Source: Pseudeuparius sepicola
Lineage: Eukaryota > Arthropoda > Insecta > Coleoptera > Anthribidae
DNA length: 64,000 nucleotides
Assembly: GCA_963920635.1 (NCBI GenBank)
Contig: OY987299.1
Span: 126,419,373-126,483,372, forward strand
Direction of reading: 5' to 3'
The position numbers and the translations under genes are program-made. The notes beneath the pieces are model-generated. The model worked only from the letters and a program-made list of their open reading frames with translations. It was not told the DNA's origin and ran no database searches. Positions 21,025 through 33,066 of this stretch are shown here, one piece after another (the first letter of the stretch is position 1; every line of letters starts with the position of its first letter).

Positions 21025-21344
21025 AAATCTAGAGTTTACTGTCTATCTTGCAACAACTGTAATTCAGTTGGTTAAACTGGTAGAAGTTTTGAAATTAAAA
21101 TTATCTAATGATTATTTTAAACTTATAGAGAAAAACAAAAACAAGTTTTTGACACTAACTAATTCTTAGTTTTCAAATTAGGTACTTACTAGAAACAAAT
21201 CATAAATTTGATATTAATAATAGTTTTAAGGCTTTACACATTTGCAATAAAGGAAAACGTTTGGATTTGCTTAAAATTCTAGAGATTTATAAAGCTACAA
21301 ATAACTATAATATTACTTGTCTCAATAATAACGTTAATTTTTAA
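21025..21344 (+). pseudogene. Penelope GIY-YIG endonuclease relic
   Basis: Reads KSRVYCLSCNNCNSVG, a stop, then TGRSFEIK, the degraded GIY...YIGQTGRSF block with its conserved cysteines. About 140 bases later comes YLLETNHKFDINNSFKALHI followed by CNKGKRLDLLKILEIYK, the typical end of this endonuclease, closing with a stop at about 21342. Several frame changes are needed to read it through. Confidence 0.75.
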
Positions 21345-21512
21345 TTTAATATTTTCCTAGATTTAGTTAAAAAAAATTAAGTTTCACAACTATTAATTAC
21401 CTAATCAACACCTTCTCAGCTTCTGCCAATGTCTGTATAAAAAGGTCAAATATTATATTACCATTTTTATAATTTCAATTTATTAGTTTTTATTGTTATT
21501 ACATATATTTTA

Positions 21513-21546
21513 GGTCTAATAATGGCTTACAGCCGAAACTAGTCAC
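21513..21546 (+). ncRNA. Degenerate hammerhead-like motif
   Basis: Stem GGC/GCC with loop TTACA, then GAAAC and GTC are intact. The first core is CTAATAA instead of CTGATGA, so two essential bases are changed and cleavage is unlikely. Position at the 3' end of a Penelope relic supports the identification. Confidence 0.45.
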
Positions 21547-21597
21547 TCTATACTTATTATACTAGATTTATTGTGGTTCAAGACTGAATTTTTATCT

Positions 21598-21934
21598 TAC
21601 TATTTACTAGTAACCACTTTGAGTTTCCCCACAACTAGTTAATGACGTCACGCATTGATTTATATTGATATAAGGGTTACAAAATAATTACGACTTATAT
21701 TATTAGAGCGTAATATAAATATTCTTTTCTCAAAATGTTTTAGACCCTGTGGCTTCAAAAATAAAGCCTTGAATGTGTAGGTTTATTGCCGCAGTGGCGT
21801 CTCTCGTACCGGCGCCGACTTTTTGGACTGCATGTTTTTCTGCCTTCGATCGACCTTGGTTCGAGGCAGGCGCATGCACATGTCTTTAAAGAAAAACACC
21901 GCTATGGTCAAGAGCGCTGGGCAAATGTGGGTTC
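21598..21934. other. Spacer, no gene
   Basis: Includes ATGACGTCACG at about 21642 and a plus-strand frame over 21786-22013 that overlaps the next element's arm. No domain was recognised. Confidence 0.3.
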
Positions 21935-22759
21935 ACGGTACGCATATTTACGTTTCCTATACGGTCAACGCTATTCGTTGCGGCAGCCAGCTAGGAAACG
22001 TAACGCGCTCTGATCGCTCCGTTTCCTAGACGGTAAGCGCAACATTATATTAGTAAATGCCGGCTTATGCAAAACAGGTAGATTGTACTGTCATAACAGC
22101 AACAAACACATCTACACATCAAGCCTATATTATGTGCAAATAACAGGTAAATGAATAAGTGTATCAACAGATACATTTTAGCGTCCCGGAAAGATGCATA
22201 CAATTCCCTACAACTTTTATTTAGATCTTTTTTCTATGACAACAAATTAGAAAGTTCTAGGAGGAGTAGTGGAACCCGAGGTGGAACCCTGAACCTACAT
22301 TTAATATATTCAATTTAATTCTTAGATACTAAATATTCTTAGGTATATTAACCATAAGGTTTCAGTAGCAGAAGCTTACAGCTGTCTAATCATTAAAATG
22401 TATCTGTTGATACACTTATGTATTTACCATTTACCTGTTATTTGCAAATAATATAGGCTTGATGTGTTGATGTGTTTGTTGCTGTGATGACAGTCCAATG
22501 CACGGGCGTAGCCAAGGGGGGGGGGGTTCGGGGGTTCAAACCCCCCCCCCCCTCCCGAAATAAGCAAAATATTACCTAATATTATACCGAAAAAATACGA
22601 GGAGTGAAGAGTTAAATTATTATTACGTTTGAATATATGTAGTAATAGTAGCGCCTAGCGCCATCTTTTGACGAGAGGCAGACGCAGTTGCAGCCGAACT
22701 ATTTTGTATTGTAGGGACACTTTGCGTTGTTTCTCGATTATTCGCCACGCCCCTCGGTC

Positions 22760-22802
22760 GAAATGAGCGGAACTTTGTGGAAGTTCGTGGAAGTTTCTGG
22801 AC
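22760..22802 (+). promoter_or_regulatory. Heat-shock element array
   Basis: GAA triplets start at 22760, 22770, 22780 and 22790, exactly 10 bp apart. The last continues as GAAgtTTCtgGAc, which fits the nGAAnnTTCnnGAn rule for HSF trimer binding. It lies about 15 bp upstream of a TATA box, the usual insect hsp70 arrangement. Function is inferred. Confidence 0.7.
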
Positions 22803-22816
22803 GGCTACTGGGCTGC

Positions 22817-22824
22817 TATATAAG
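22817..22824 (+). promoter_or_regulatory. TATA box of the hAT promoter
   Basis: TATATAAG followed by a GC-rich stretch and then an A-rich leader (22873-22925, GAAGCGAATAAAAGTGAAAA type), as in insect heat-shock 5' leaders. A strong donor GTAAGTG at 22935 could start a leader intron. Confidence 0.65.
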
Positions 22825-23012
22825 CGGCGCCGCGGCGCGTGACCGCGCTTACGGCAGTATTGTTCCATGCGAACTCGAAGCGAATAAAAGTGAAAAGTGG
22901 TGAACGAATAGTGAAGAGAATTAAGTGTACCGTGTAAGTGAGTAATTTTAGTGCGCTGTTATTCGATGACCTTGTTAAGGATAGATACGTGAATCATTAT
23001 TACTGTCGAAAA

Positions 23013-23180
23013 ATGGAGGGGAAAAAAAGGAAGGGTGATAAACTTAAAGGTATGGACTACTGGAAAAAGTGGTGTAGTCAAGGTCAAGGGGTTTCTAATA
23101 AAGAAACAAATTTGGATTTAGCTATCAAAGCTTCAGCTACCTTGCATGCTGATAAGAAGACTGCCTACCCCGAAATCTAG
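23013..23180 (+). pseudogene. hAT transposase N-terminal fragment
   Basis: An ATG at 23013 opens a lysine-rich segment (MEGKKRKGDKLKGMDYWKKW) that looks like the basic start of a nuclear transposase. It soon runs out of frame and ends at 23180, overlapping the start of the C-terminal fragment in another frame. The join reflects an internal deletion. Confidence 0.5.
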
Positions 23181-23439
23181 TTTGGAATGCCTAGATATGT
23201 GCGATAAAAACCTTTATCCTAATATTTACACATTACTACAAATCTTGGCTACCATTCCTGTATCCACTGCTACCCCAGAAAGGTCTTTCTCGAGCCTAAG
23301 GAGACTGAAAAAGTATTTACGAAACACTACAAGTGAAAACAGACTTAATGGTTTGGCTCTAATGAACATTCACTATGGAACAGAAATTCATGCAGATGTG
23401 GATATATTTAAAAGAAAAAGCCGAAGATTTCTTCTTTAA
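23146..23439 (+). pseudogene. hAT transposase C-terminal dimerisation domain
   Basis: 97 codons ending at 23439. Hallmark sequence: LYPNIYTLLQILATIPVSTA, then TPERSFSSLRRLKKYLRNT and ENRLNGLALMNIH. This is the hAT family dimerisation region near the C terminus, seen in ZMYM1/THAP-related hAT proteins. It is intact as a domain but lacks the BED finger and RNase H-like catalytic core. Confidence 0.9.
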
Positions 23440-23782
23440 TGGTTTTAGATTTAGCACAGAGGAACGAAATTAATTTATCCATTTCATTTAAAGTTAAGAA
23501 CTTTATAAATATGTCGTAGTTTTTCGGATGAATATATAGATATTAAATTTCATGTAAGTATATTTTTGTTGTTTTATTTACTTCTCAAACTAAACCCCCC
23601 CCCAAAACTAAATCCTGGCTACGCCCGTGGTCCAATGTACCTTTTTTGCATAAGCCGGCATTTATTAATATAGCGTTGCGCTTACCGTCTAGGAAACGGA
23701 GCGATCAGAGCGCGTTACGTTTCCTAGCTGGCTGCCGCAACGAATAGCGTTGACCGTATAGGAAACGTAAATATGCTCACGG

Positions 23783-24274
23783 CATTGCTCCTAAATAGCT
23801 TTATCCGTGTGATTTACTAATTGTCCTACACGCACTGGGATTACTACGGTTTTCTAGGGTTTTCCGTAGTACTTGAGCGAATGCTATCCTAGTTCTATCG
23901 GGAAAAAAGTCGGTCCTAGCCGCAAATTGCAACGAAATAATAGTAATTGCCCCCCTCCCCCGCACAGGCATGTGGTTGCTTCTGGGGTACTCCTAGCTTG
24001 GAGTATTGTGAGGGTGAGAATTATTATTATTATTATTATTGGGAAAATCTAATTTATTTAAAATAGGCAACACCTTTCGTTTACTCTGATTTACCTTTGA
24101 AGCAAATTATTTCTAGTCGACATTTTAGAAATACCTTGAGACAATTTAAAAAATCAAATTTACATACGAACAACTGCCGAGATTACATTTTTGTTTTCAA
24201 TTAAAATATACATAAAAAACAATACATTTTATTATCTCACAAGGTAATTAGTTTTTCTAACTTTAGTACCATGT
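23783..24274. other. Spacer with short simple repeats
   Basis: Includes a C-rich run at about 23950 and an ATT microsatellite (about 24021-24040). No gene seen. Confidence 0.35.
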
Positions 24275-24470
24275 ACAGGGTGATCATAGTTATAATTTAT
24301 CCCCTTAACTTTTTTATTTTGTTACCTAGAAAAAATGTTAAATAAAAAATTTGTATTGTTCCTATTTGAGCGATTTTTCAGAAAAACAATTGAACAGTCG
24401 AGTTCTAATGTTATTATACTTTTTGTTGTTGAATTAATAACTCCGTGCCACGGCCACTGATTGTATAGAA
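24275..24470. repeat. Left end of a palindromic-family element
   Basis: TGTACAGGGTGATCATAGTT followed by CCCCTTAACTTTTTTATTTT matches the arrangement at 57982-58045 (TGTACAGGGTTATTCATAT, CCCCTTAACTTTTATGTTTT). I could not find a paired right end, so it is probably truncated. Confidence 0.5.
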
Positions 24471-27400
24471 ATAAGGAAATTAACGCATAATATTGCTACC
24501 TACCTGGATATATTTAATATCAAAATTCATTTTTAAATATCTGTATTTGTTTGGACTTTTTGATAAATTCATTATATTTTGTAAAATATATGAACGATAT
24601 ATTGTATTTTGAGTGAAACTATGTCCTTAGTGCTGGAAATAATAATAGTTAGGTAATATTTTGTAAACTTAGGCATGCGCATTTTTTGCACTTTATCACT
24701 AACAATGAAGAAACTTTGCAAATTGTAATGGCATTTAGAACTAACTGGCAGCTTAAGGGTCAGCTTTTCGTAATGAGCTACCGAAAATATAGTTTGACAG
24801 CAGAAAGCTCCAACTTGTTTCTGACTTCGAAGACGATGTAGATTCAAAGAACTGAAGAAATACTAATGTTGTGGATATTTTTACCACGAAAATAGCTATT
24901 TCATTTTCTCTAAATGTTTTTCGAAAATCTCTGCCCCACGCAATTTAGTTTCCATATTCACAAATGCACAATTTATATAAACGATATATCGAAAATGGCA
25001 GTTCATGTAATGATGTTTTATTGATGGGCATTTTCGATATTTCTTGCATGTGATCTGCACAGGTAGTGGCACCACTGATATCTCAACGCACCGCAAGTTG
25101 GCACCAACTCGATAGAGACAACACTTAGTGATGTTTTACTCATTCATCCTCAGGAGACAAGAGGCAAAGGGTGAGATAGAGCATTTAAAATACTTGACGT
25201 CGGGTACACCAGGAACAGTTTAATTGAATTTCGAAGGAATTAAAATATCTAATTATGTATAACTTATTATTTATTAATAAACAAAGTAAAGGAATAATGA
25301 CATATACAAAGATCATTTTATGCAAATCTATTTAGCGAAAAATTGTATGCGTAATTTTAACATATCTTTTTTTCGTTTTTTTTTTAATTTTTCTAAAAAT
25401 TAATATGCACGTCATTGGCGGTTCAAAAATAGTTTTGAAAATAACGTACTTACACATTAAAAAAGATTTATTAAATTATTAAAACTATATTTTTTGCTCG
25501 GCTTAAAACCAATCCAAATTACAAGAAACAAATATTCTATTTTCACGTTTTAAAGGCATAATTTTTCATGCTGCATACTGGCTTGAATTTTTGTCGTTCA
25601 TATTTAAAAAAGGCAACTCTTTATGGTTAGATTTCGAAAAGAAATGTTTCTTTAAATTTACACAATGGTCAAAATATATAAGAAAAGCGAAAATCATTCC
25701 ATAGTAAACCAACTTCCTAGTGTATTGGTTTAATGTGCAAAGTTATAAAATAAATTGCTAACTGATACTGACGTAAGACATGAAATTTGGATGATAAACA
25801 AATACTAAAAACTTATACCAACGTAGGTAATACATGAAATTTGGATGGTTAACAATAATTAATTAATAAATAAATAAGTAATTTATTTATATTTAACATT
25901 TTTAACTTAAAGCAATATTTTCTTTGACATTTGACAAGCAAAATTTTGTACACATACCCATTCTTACAGGTAAGCTTTTTAGAATGATATATTTCTATAT
26001 ACAGATTTTGCTTTACCTTCCTTAAATAACAATACTCCACCCAACTGTTAATTACAATAATTAGTATCTGCTTCGATTTTCTTCAAATAGACTTTCAGTA
26101 GGTTTCATGACGGCATGCGTAGGCGATGTAGCAGATAATTAGAACCATATTTTTTAGGATCATTTTCATTAGATTATTAAAATATTGTCGTTTGCGTTAC
26201 GGTTTTCATAAACACTTTTTATTCCACTACTATAAGTTCTAGTAAGGTTGAAGCCTGAAGACCGCAATAGATAAAATGAGAAAAATGCTAAATAGGTATG
26301 TATTGAAAAATCAGAAGAAAAATAAGTACACTTTTGTGTTAACACAATATAGAAAGCACACAAGCATTACGCACGTTTTATTTTTATGGACAAAATGCTC
26401 ATCTGTGCACTAAGTTCCGCCAGCAATTTTTTTTGTCAGGAACTTCAAGTTTGGATTAATAATAATAATTCTTGGCAATTGCTATTATTTTAGCTTTATT
26501 AAAAGAGCAATTTATTCCCCTCAAAATTATTTATAAGAAGGTAGGAATAATAGTACTGGAAATTGGTTAGCTGCACAGAGGACACTTAGTTCAGAAACTA
26601 CGATCTCAGCCCGCTTCGGAGAATTAATTAAGTTTTAATTAAAGTATCTACGCCCGTTGCCGTTGCGTGCCTGTCATTGGCATTATCCTATAAATTTTGA
26701 TCGAAAGTTGCGAGTTTCCAAGATGGTGGACTGGCGCCACACGACCAAAAAAATCCACAGGACAGTTTAATGCTAAAGACGCCATTATTGCAGAATCTTT
26801 TATAACATAAATAAATGCAAATGTATCTGTTACAAAGAAATTAATATCCAAAATAAAATAAAATGCCTGTTTGTTATGTCCATTTAACTTGAAAATTGTA
26901 CGTGGCATATTTCTATAGATTTTCTTAAGAGAGGCAAGAGTATTTTGGTACGTACCCCTTGGTTTGAAATGAAGCCATGGCAAGTTTGTTGTAGTGTAGG
27001 TAAATATTAGATGGTTCAGTTTGCTCTTTATACTATAGTGGACCATTGGTCCAAAATATAAATATCTAGAGCTCCCGTTTCTTCAGCTGGTTGAACAGAT
27101 CATCCCGTAATTCCAAATTAGTGTTCATTCTTCTGCAATTCACATACAATTTTGCAATTATGCATATCATTTTCTTCATTTGCTTGGAAATTTCATGTTA
27201 TCACAACTAAATCTACATATAAAAGAGATCTGGTAACCGCAAAAAGATCGTAGGTAAATGGTAATAAAGCTGGACATTTAAAATATAAACATTATAAACG
27301 CCAGAAACTGGCATACTTATAACCACAGAATGTGCCCCTATAACCTATATTATTCGCCAGAGCCTCACTGAGGTACGACCTTATTTAATTTTAGTTTTAC

Positions 27401-27951
27401 AATTTTATTTACTTCAAAATATTTGGGGGAAAATTATTGGCTTAATTAAAATGTTTCAAAACATCGATACAATTATTTTTGGGCGTGTCTAAATAGCTGA
27501 AAACAACAAGATGAAAGAGCGTAAATATACTTTTGCGATCGAGTACGTCCCTGTTGCCAGACGCGCTGATATTTTATGGCCTATCGATCAAGCGCCTTGT
27601 TTCGCGGAACGTCATTGAACACGTGCTTTTATTTACGCCAATCGTAAGAATTGCTCGATTTTAGTATAGTCGGTACCGTCGCGATGATAAAGACCCGCCA
27701 GCTGGCGACGCGAAACGTCACTACGTCATCACAGCGTGGTAGCTTTTTGTAGTTGCTTACGTTTACTTGTATTGCGATTTTCCTGTTTTAAAAAACGTTT
27801 GTTGTGTTTATTACGTTTTAGACTGTTTTTTTAGTAATATAGGACGTAGAATTTTATTAATAAGGTGGTAAACAGTAGTGATCCAGAATAACGTGATTAA
27901 AATTAAATTTTGGTTTGTAGGTGTGTCTATAGTTTCGGACTTATTTAACTC
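24471..27951. other. Long AT-rich intron stretch without recognised genes
   Basis: No inverted termini, spliced coding segment or RNA gene found. A minus-strand frame of 132 codons (26648-27046) has no domain and low-complexity composition. From about 27480 to 27950 CpG frequency rises (TCGCGGAAC, GACGCGAAACGTCACTACG), which could be the promoter of the THAP exon that follows. Confidence 0.35.
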
Positions 27952-28099
27952 ATGCCGTGGGTGTGTTCCGTTCCCAACTGCAAGGAAAACAACATAAGCG
28001 GTCCTAAAATGTCCGCCTTTTCCTTTCCTAAAGACCCCAATTTAAGGGAAAAGTGGATTAAGGCCACCAAAAGAGATTTTGTTCCTACAGTCTTCCAGG
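27952..28099 (+). CDS. THAP-domain first exon (orphan)
   Basis: From an ATG at 27952: MPWVCSVPNCKENN supplies the first Cys pair of the C2CH zinc site, and FSFPKDPNLREKWIKATKR matches the THAP F-x-F-P and W-x-K core. The segment stops short of the distal Cys/His. A donor CAGG|GTAAAA at 28100 would splice to an exon carrying them, but none is visible downstream in this window. The unspliced frame ends at 28146. It may be the first exon of a THAP gene inside the intron, or a P-element/hAT-derived relic. Intact codons and an upstream CpG-rich stretch leave a working gene possible. Confidence 0.6.
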
Positions 28100-28146
28100 G
28101 TAAAAGTGGTTTTGGTTTGGACTGTTTGGAGAGTTTTATACCTTAA

Positions 28147-31100
28147 AATCAGGAAGTTTTATGGTTTTATTCCTTTAATTTAGTTGTATCTAGGCACTCA
28201 AATAAGAAATAATTGGCATTTACGAAAATTTTACCGGTAGATATAAAAATGCACCGAAATCCCTTGAAAATGTGACTTTCCCTCTCGAAGATTATCAGGT
28301 ATCCGTGTTGAAAAACCATGAGCTATAGATGTAAACAATCATTTTAAAGTGTTCTTTAGCAAATTTACCAAGTTGACATCTTGAAATTTAAATTTGGCGC
28401 CTTAGGCCCATTCTCCCTTGGATGACTCATCGCTTTCAGTTGCCGGGCCTTGCCATTGCGACGGTGCCGCTCTAGTCCGAATCAACAACCAATGGATTTT
28501 AATAGGTACCTACTGTATACATTAATTAAGGAACACCGGAATAATAATTATTATTAAAATTCGTATGCGTAAATTAAATTTTAACACCCTGTATTTTGAA
28601 GTAGAGGAGCCTTAAGGAAAATGGCATAAGAAAGACCACATTATTTTGTCCCAAAGACTCTGTGGTGATGGCTTTGTCTACTTTTTGTTGCTAAAATAAG
28701 TGGAATTAAGATTTAGATTAAGATGAAGTAACTAGCCTTCATAATTCGGAGAAAAAAAAGGAAAACAAGAAAAAATAAAGGAGTAGAAATAAACTATTGA
28801 AATAAACTATTGAAATCATAGTGGAGTCAACGTAGATGAAAAATAGTGTTAATTAGGAATTAATTAGGGAACTAATGGATTTGAATAAAACCTTTTGAAA
28901 CACCTTCAAACATAATTTTATTTAAAAGTCCGCAGGTTGAAAAAGTGCGCTTTTTTTAAATAAAAAAATCAAAAATCAATTTTTCACCGAAATTTCTCAA
29001 AAATCGTCTACAATTATTTGTAGAATCATTATTTTTCAATGAAACTGTATATTTTTATGTTTTTTGAGACGCTGATTATGAATATGAAGTAAAAAAAATG
29101 AAAAACAAAATGACGCCTAGTAAAAATGAAGTTGAATGCAAGAACAATCGACTTTTCTTCAAGATTTTGTGAAATTTATTGCATGATAATGAAACTGAAA
29201 ACGTATCTTGAGATGCTGACTGAAAGTGAAAATCTAGCTATTTACGAAAAACTCAAGCAGATTTTTATTTATTTCATGGCAAGCTTGACCACGGAAATCT
29301 TTGAAAACAAATACCAACCTTTTTCTTTCAAATAACTTAATAATTATTCTTTTGGCGATAACTCCGAAACTAATGAAGATATCGAAATACAAAAGTATTT
29401 TTTGTTTTAAATGTAATCTACTTTTCGATTATAACAGAATAAATATGTCATTATGAATTTAAAATTTCGGAGAAAATTGTAATAAAAGGGAAATTTTTCG
29501 AATTGCGCCCTCTAGCGGTGACCACTTAATTTGAAATGATCTTACTGGACAATTATTTGATAGAAGAAGGAAATCTCTCTTCAACAAGCCCAAATTCAAT
29601 CAATTCGGTTAAATCAAACCGGAGTTAGCAGCATTTTTTCAAGTCAAGGTTTATCCGCCCGTCTCACCTCTATGCAATAAAATTATTTTTGAAATTTATT
29701 AGTTATTTTTTTGAGAAAACTCATTTTTCAAATTTACTAGCGGCCGACCTACATACTTAAAAATAATTTCGTGACCATATTACTTAAGAAGATTTTTTCG
29801 AAACACCCTGTATGTAGCTTGGATTTTCGGGGGGATATATATATTATATCGGCTGTGCCATTCGTCCCCACGTCAATACAAGCTGTGCTCCAAGGGAACA
29901 GAATGACATCTGCCGACTACCTGCCGACTAACACGCCTCACAAACACACGCACATAGCACATACCTACATACACACATACAAACGCATGTTCTCAGTGGA
30001 TCGAAAATGGGGACTATAGTAGTATACAAACATGTATGAGGTATTTACGAGAAAGAAAGCGGAAATTAGTATATTTATTAGAGAATTCGTATTATTGTAT
30101 GAAAGCTGACTAGGAAATTGGAAGTTTAAAACGTGTACTTTCACTTAGGATTGGTCTCATCCCAGTAAGAAACCTCCTTCAGCTTGATTCTTGGATTTAA
30201 AAATAAGAAAAATTGAGTTCTGCGTTTCGGGAAATTAATTATAACGCGGTTTACTGCAAAAATAAACAAGAAAAAAGAGAAATAGGTACATTAAAATGAC
30301 TTATGCCATAAAAAAAACCCACGCGTTTTAAGCTTCAAAAAAGTCACCTACTGAGTTTCAATATCTAATTTTATGCGGATATTTAGAGCATTTGAAATAA
30401 ATATTGAATATACGATAGCCAGAATTTATGAAAAATCTCTATGTTCAAAGTGAAAAAAAAAACGAGGTTTGATATCGTAATATTATAATGCTCTTATTTT
30501 ATACATTTAGTAGAAACATTCTATAATATTGCTCAAAAATATTACAAATTTACCATGTAACGTCAATTATTGTGAATATGCCTGAAATCTTGATCAAGAC
30601 CAATTTTACAATAATATGACAGGCGTATCCCTTCATGGAAATTAATGCTACGAGATTTTTTTAATTGCTTTACGGTATCACTTTCCAATAAACTTTGTTG
30701 CATATGAATTAGTTGTGTGTGTAAAAAGTTATTACTGTTTAGCTGTCTCGCGCTCCACGCGCCGCTCTCAATTTCGGCTGTCTCTTAAATACGAGGAAGC
30801 ATGAAAACGTATGATCTTAAAAAAATTCTCATTCATTACTTAATTATTTTACAAAAAATGTGCAAATACATTTTTTTTTGAGAAATTGCCTGCTCTTTCG
30901 AATGCTCTTACTTAAATTCTATAAAAATGCTTATAAATAAGTTATGAACAAAAAACCTATATTTTTGACAGTTATTGTTAAATAAAAAAATCGCAACATT
31001 TTGCGCTGCGGACTCTTCGGATTTTGTTTTAAATCATCAAAACGAACACATTCCAACAAAATCTAAAACTCCCGGATTTTTTCGAAGTTATTTTCCTGGT

Positions 31101-31680
31101 TGATTCCACTATCAGGCACATTCGGTTTCTCGGTTTGTTTAGCAGGTATTTGAATCTATCCTTTACTATAACCACCGTCCTATATAGCTTCGCTAAGCAA
31201 TTTATAAGTCTGTGCTGTAACCTCGGCTGTAACCTTTCGCCTTTACCTGATTTTTGGCCGTAAAATATGGGTGTAATCTGCGCTGTCGAACTCACAATAC
31301 CCGTAAATCCGCAAATCTACCCATTACACCGCCAAACCGACCCCGGCTATCGATTCCCTTATTAAAACTCAATCCGCAGTGATACAGTTAGCGTGGCCCG
31401 ACCTGCCCGTCATCTATTTTCGAAAAATCGATAATAATAAAATCCGTACTCTATCCGAGTGCTGAACTCTGTCGCCGAGCTAAGATATCGGGAAAGAAAT
31501 ACAGTTTAGTCGGGGTTTGACAGGGAGATAATTTTCTGAGAAATATATTTGTAGATAACAATACTGTATTGAACTGAGATGTAGAAATAGCTGCAGGAAA
31601 ACTTCGGATATGTCAATGTGCTTATAAGTATAGGTAATATTCTTAACGACAATGACAAAATGTTTTAGTTAAGGTTATTG
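28147..31680. other. AT-rich intron stretch with element fragments
   Basis: ACACCCTGTAT ends occur at about 28585 and 29807 in the same orientation, so they belong to different palindromic-family fragments. A short CACA-rich patch lies at 29940-29985. At 31182-31225 (CTATATAGCTTCGCTAAGCAATT) a decayed copy of the hairpin at 52020-52055 is present. No coding exon was recognised. Confidence 0.35.
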
Positions 31681-32901
31681 TAGAGTAATGCAAATATGCA
31701 ACACGCATGTTTTGCATATTATATGCATTTTTTAAAATATTTGCATATATCCTTAAAATATGGCATATTGTGCATAATTGAAAGAATTTGGGATAATTTA
31801 AATCTTTGGCAGGCTTTCATTCATTTTTGTGAACAGGGGTCGGTGTCTAGCTAGGTACCTGGTTTTCCCAAAATAATATAGGTAAATTATAATTTTATAG
31901 GCACTAATCCTGGTGATCTGAAAACGAATAAAGTAGGTATTTATACCTATTTAATAAAGTACAATTATTGAAAAGGACAGAATAAATTATAGATAGGTAA
32001 ATATTTATATACGAAGGATAATCCATTTCTGCATTTTATTTCTGATTCTGCTTTTGAAGTGATCACGTCGGCCTCGATTTGTGTTTGTTTTGTGTTGGGA
32101 GTTGTTGTATTTTACTAAGTAAAATGCCCAAAGTCAATACTGGTGCGTCAGTGTGGATTAAGCCGTACAAAGAACTAAGCCGGGCAAAATTTGAAAATCT
32201 TTGAAAAAAAGCAAATTATAGCTTTCTTTCTAAAACAATAGCACAAATAGAGGAATCTAATTTGCCATTAACCCGAAGTGTAGAACTTGTAAAAAAATCT
32301 GAGGTTGCTTTTCAAAATGTCACGGGTAAAATTGGGGTCCAAATATTTCAAAAATTTAGAAATGTGATGGAAAAAACAGTGGGTTTCAGTTTCTTAGCCA
32401 AGTAGCAAATATTTCAAAGGGAGATTTTACCGAATCCATCGATTTGGATCCTGTGATAGTGAGCAATTTTCAAAGCGCACCTCTTACATAGGTTGATGTA
32501 GAAAGGAGTTTCTCCATTTATAAATTTTTATATTCTGATAGAAGACAAAATTTTGTAATTGAGAATTTTGAGCAACCTTTAGTGGTTTATTGTTTTTACA
32601 ACTACATTTTGACCTGATTTTTATAATTTATAATAAATGCATATTTAGATTTAGTTCAATCGCCCTGTATGTAGAAAATTTAAAATAAAATATTGTTACT
32701 TTTACCATGTATAAATGCATTTAGAAATTTGTATGTACATTATATAGGTATGTTTATTTATAAATGAAACAATAAATTTATATTTTTAAAGTATTTCTTA
32801 ATTTGAATATTTTCCACATTTTCCTGCATATTTTGACTAAATTATTTGCATATTTATGCCCATATTTTTGGGGTTTCGACTTGCATATTTGGGTTACTCT
32901 A
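31681..32901 (+). mobile_element. Decayed hAT transposon
   Basis: Terminal inverted repeats TAGAGTAATGCAAATATGCAA (left, to 31700) and TTGCATATTTGGGTTACTCTA (right, from 32881) enclose 1221 bp. The flanks GGTTATTG and GTTATTTG look like an 8-bp duplication that has diverged. The centre carries a stop-ridden transposase. The subterminal regions are rich in ATTTGCATAT motifs on both sides. Confidence 0.78.
32124..32615 (+). pseudogene. hAT transposase relic (CGGBP1-like type)
   Basis: Starts MPKVNTGASVWIKPYKELSR and, after three stops, ends with VDVERSFSIYKFLYSDRRQN followed by FVIENFEQPLVVYC. That ending is the short hAT dimerisation motif in proteins related to CGGBP1. Most of the catalytic domain is missing, so this is an internal deletion derivative that later decayed. 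Confidence 0.78.
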
Positions 32902-33066
32902 GTTATTTGTAAAAAAAAAACACTTGCTTGAGTGTGTTGCTATGGTAACGTCCTCACCAAAGATCGGGACGAAATTAACCTAACAAGTGTGTGAACAACC
33001 TAAGATCGCGTTAAAGTGCGAACAAGTCCCTAGTTATTCTTTCTACACGAGTAAAATTATCCCAAG

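Larger units (their letters stand above)
20651..21597. mobile_element. Second inverted Penelope-like pair
   Basis: The outer ends pair (TTGAACCACAATAAATCTAG at 20671 against its complement at about 21560-21580), as do inner blocks (AACGTTATTGTTGAG against CTCAATAATAACGTT). The plus-strand half carries a GIY-YIG relic (21025-21344) and a degenerate hammerhead-like motif near its 3' end. The minus-strand half repeats the 3' region only. The sequence family differs from the pair at 9283-11140. Confidence 0.7.
22501..23629 (+). mobile_element. hAT DNA transposon, internally deleted, with exact target duplication
   Basis: Terminal inverted repeats CACGGGCGTAGCCAAGG (left) and CCTGGCTACGCCCGTG (right) enclose 1129 bp. 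The 8-bp duplication GTCCAATG lies at 22493-22500 and 23630-23637, the hAT hallmark. G-runs and C-runs next to the left end (GGGGGTTCAAACCCCC type) can form a small hairpin. Inside, a heat-shock-like promoter (22760-22824) precedes a short N-terminal segment and the C-terminal dimerisation region of a transposase. The catalytic centre is deleted, so the copy is non-autonomous. Confidence 0.93.
21935..23782. mobile_element. Long-TIR foldback element split by a hAT insertion
   Basis: The left arm 21935-22180 pairs with 22395-22500 plus 23638-23782. Shared blocks include GTTTCCTAGACGGTAAGCGC and GCATAAGCCGGCATTTA in opposite orientations. Without the hAT (22501-23629) and one copy of its duplication the element would be about 710 bp with arms of about 250 bp and a 210-bp non-coding centre. 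It contains no transposase of its own. Confidence 0.82.
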
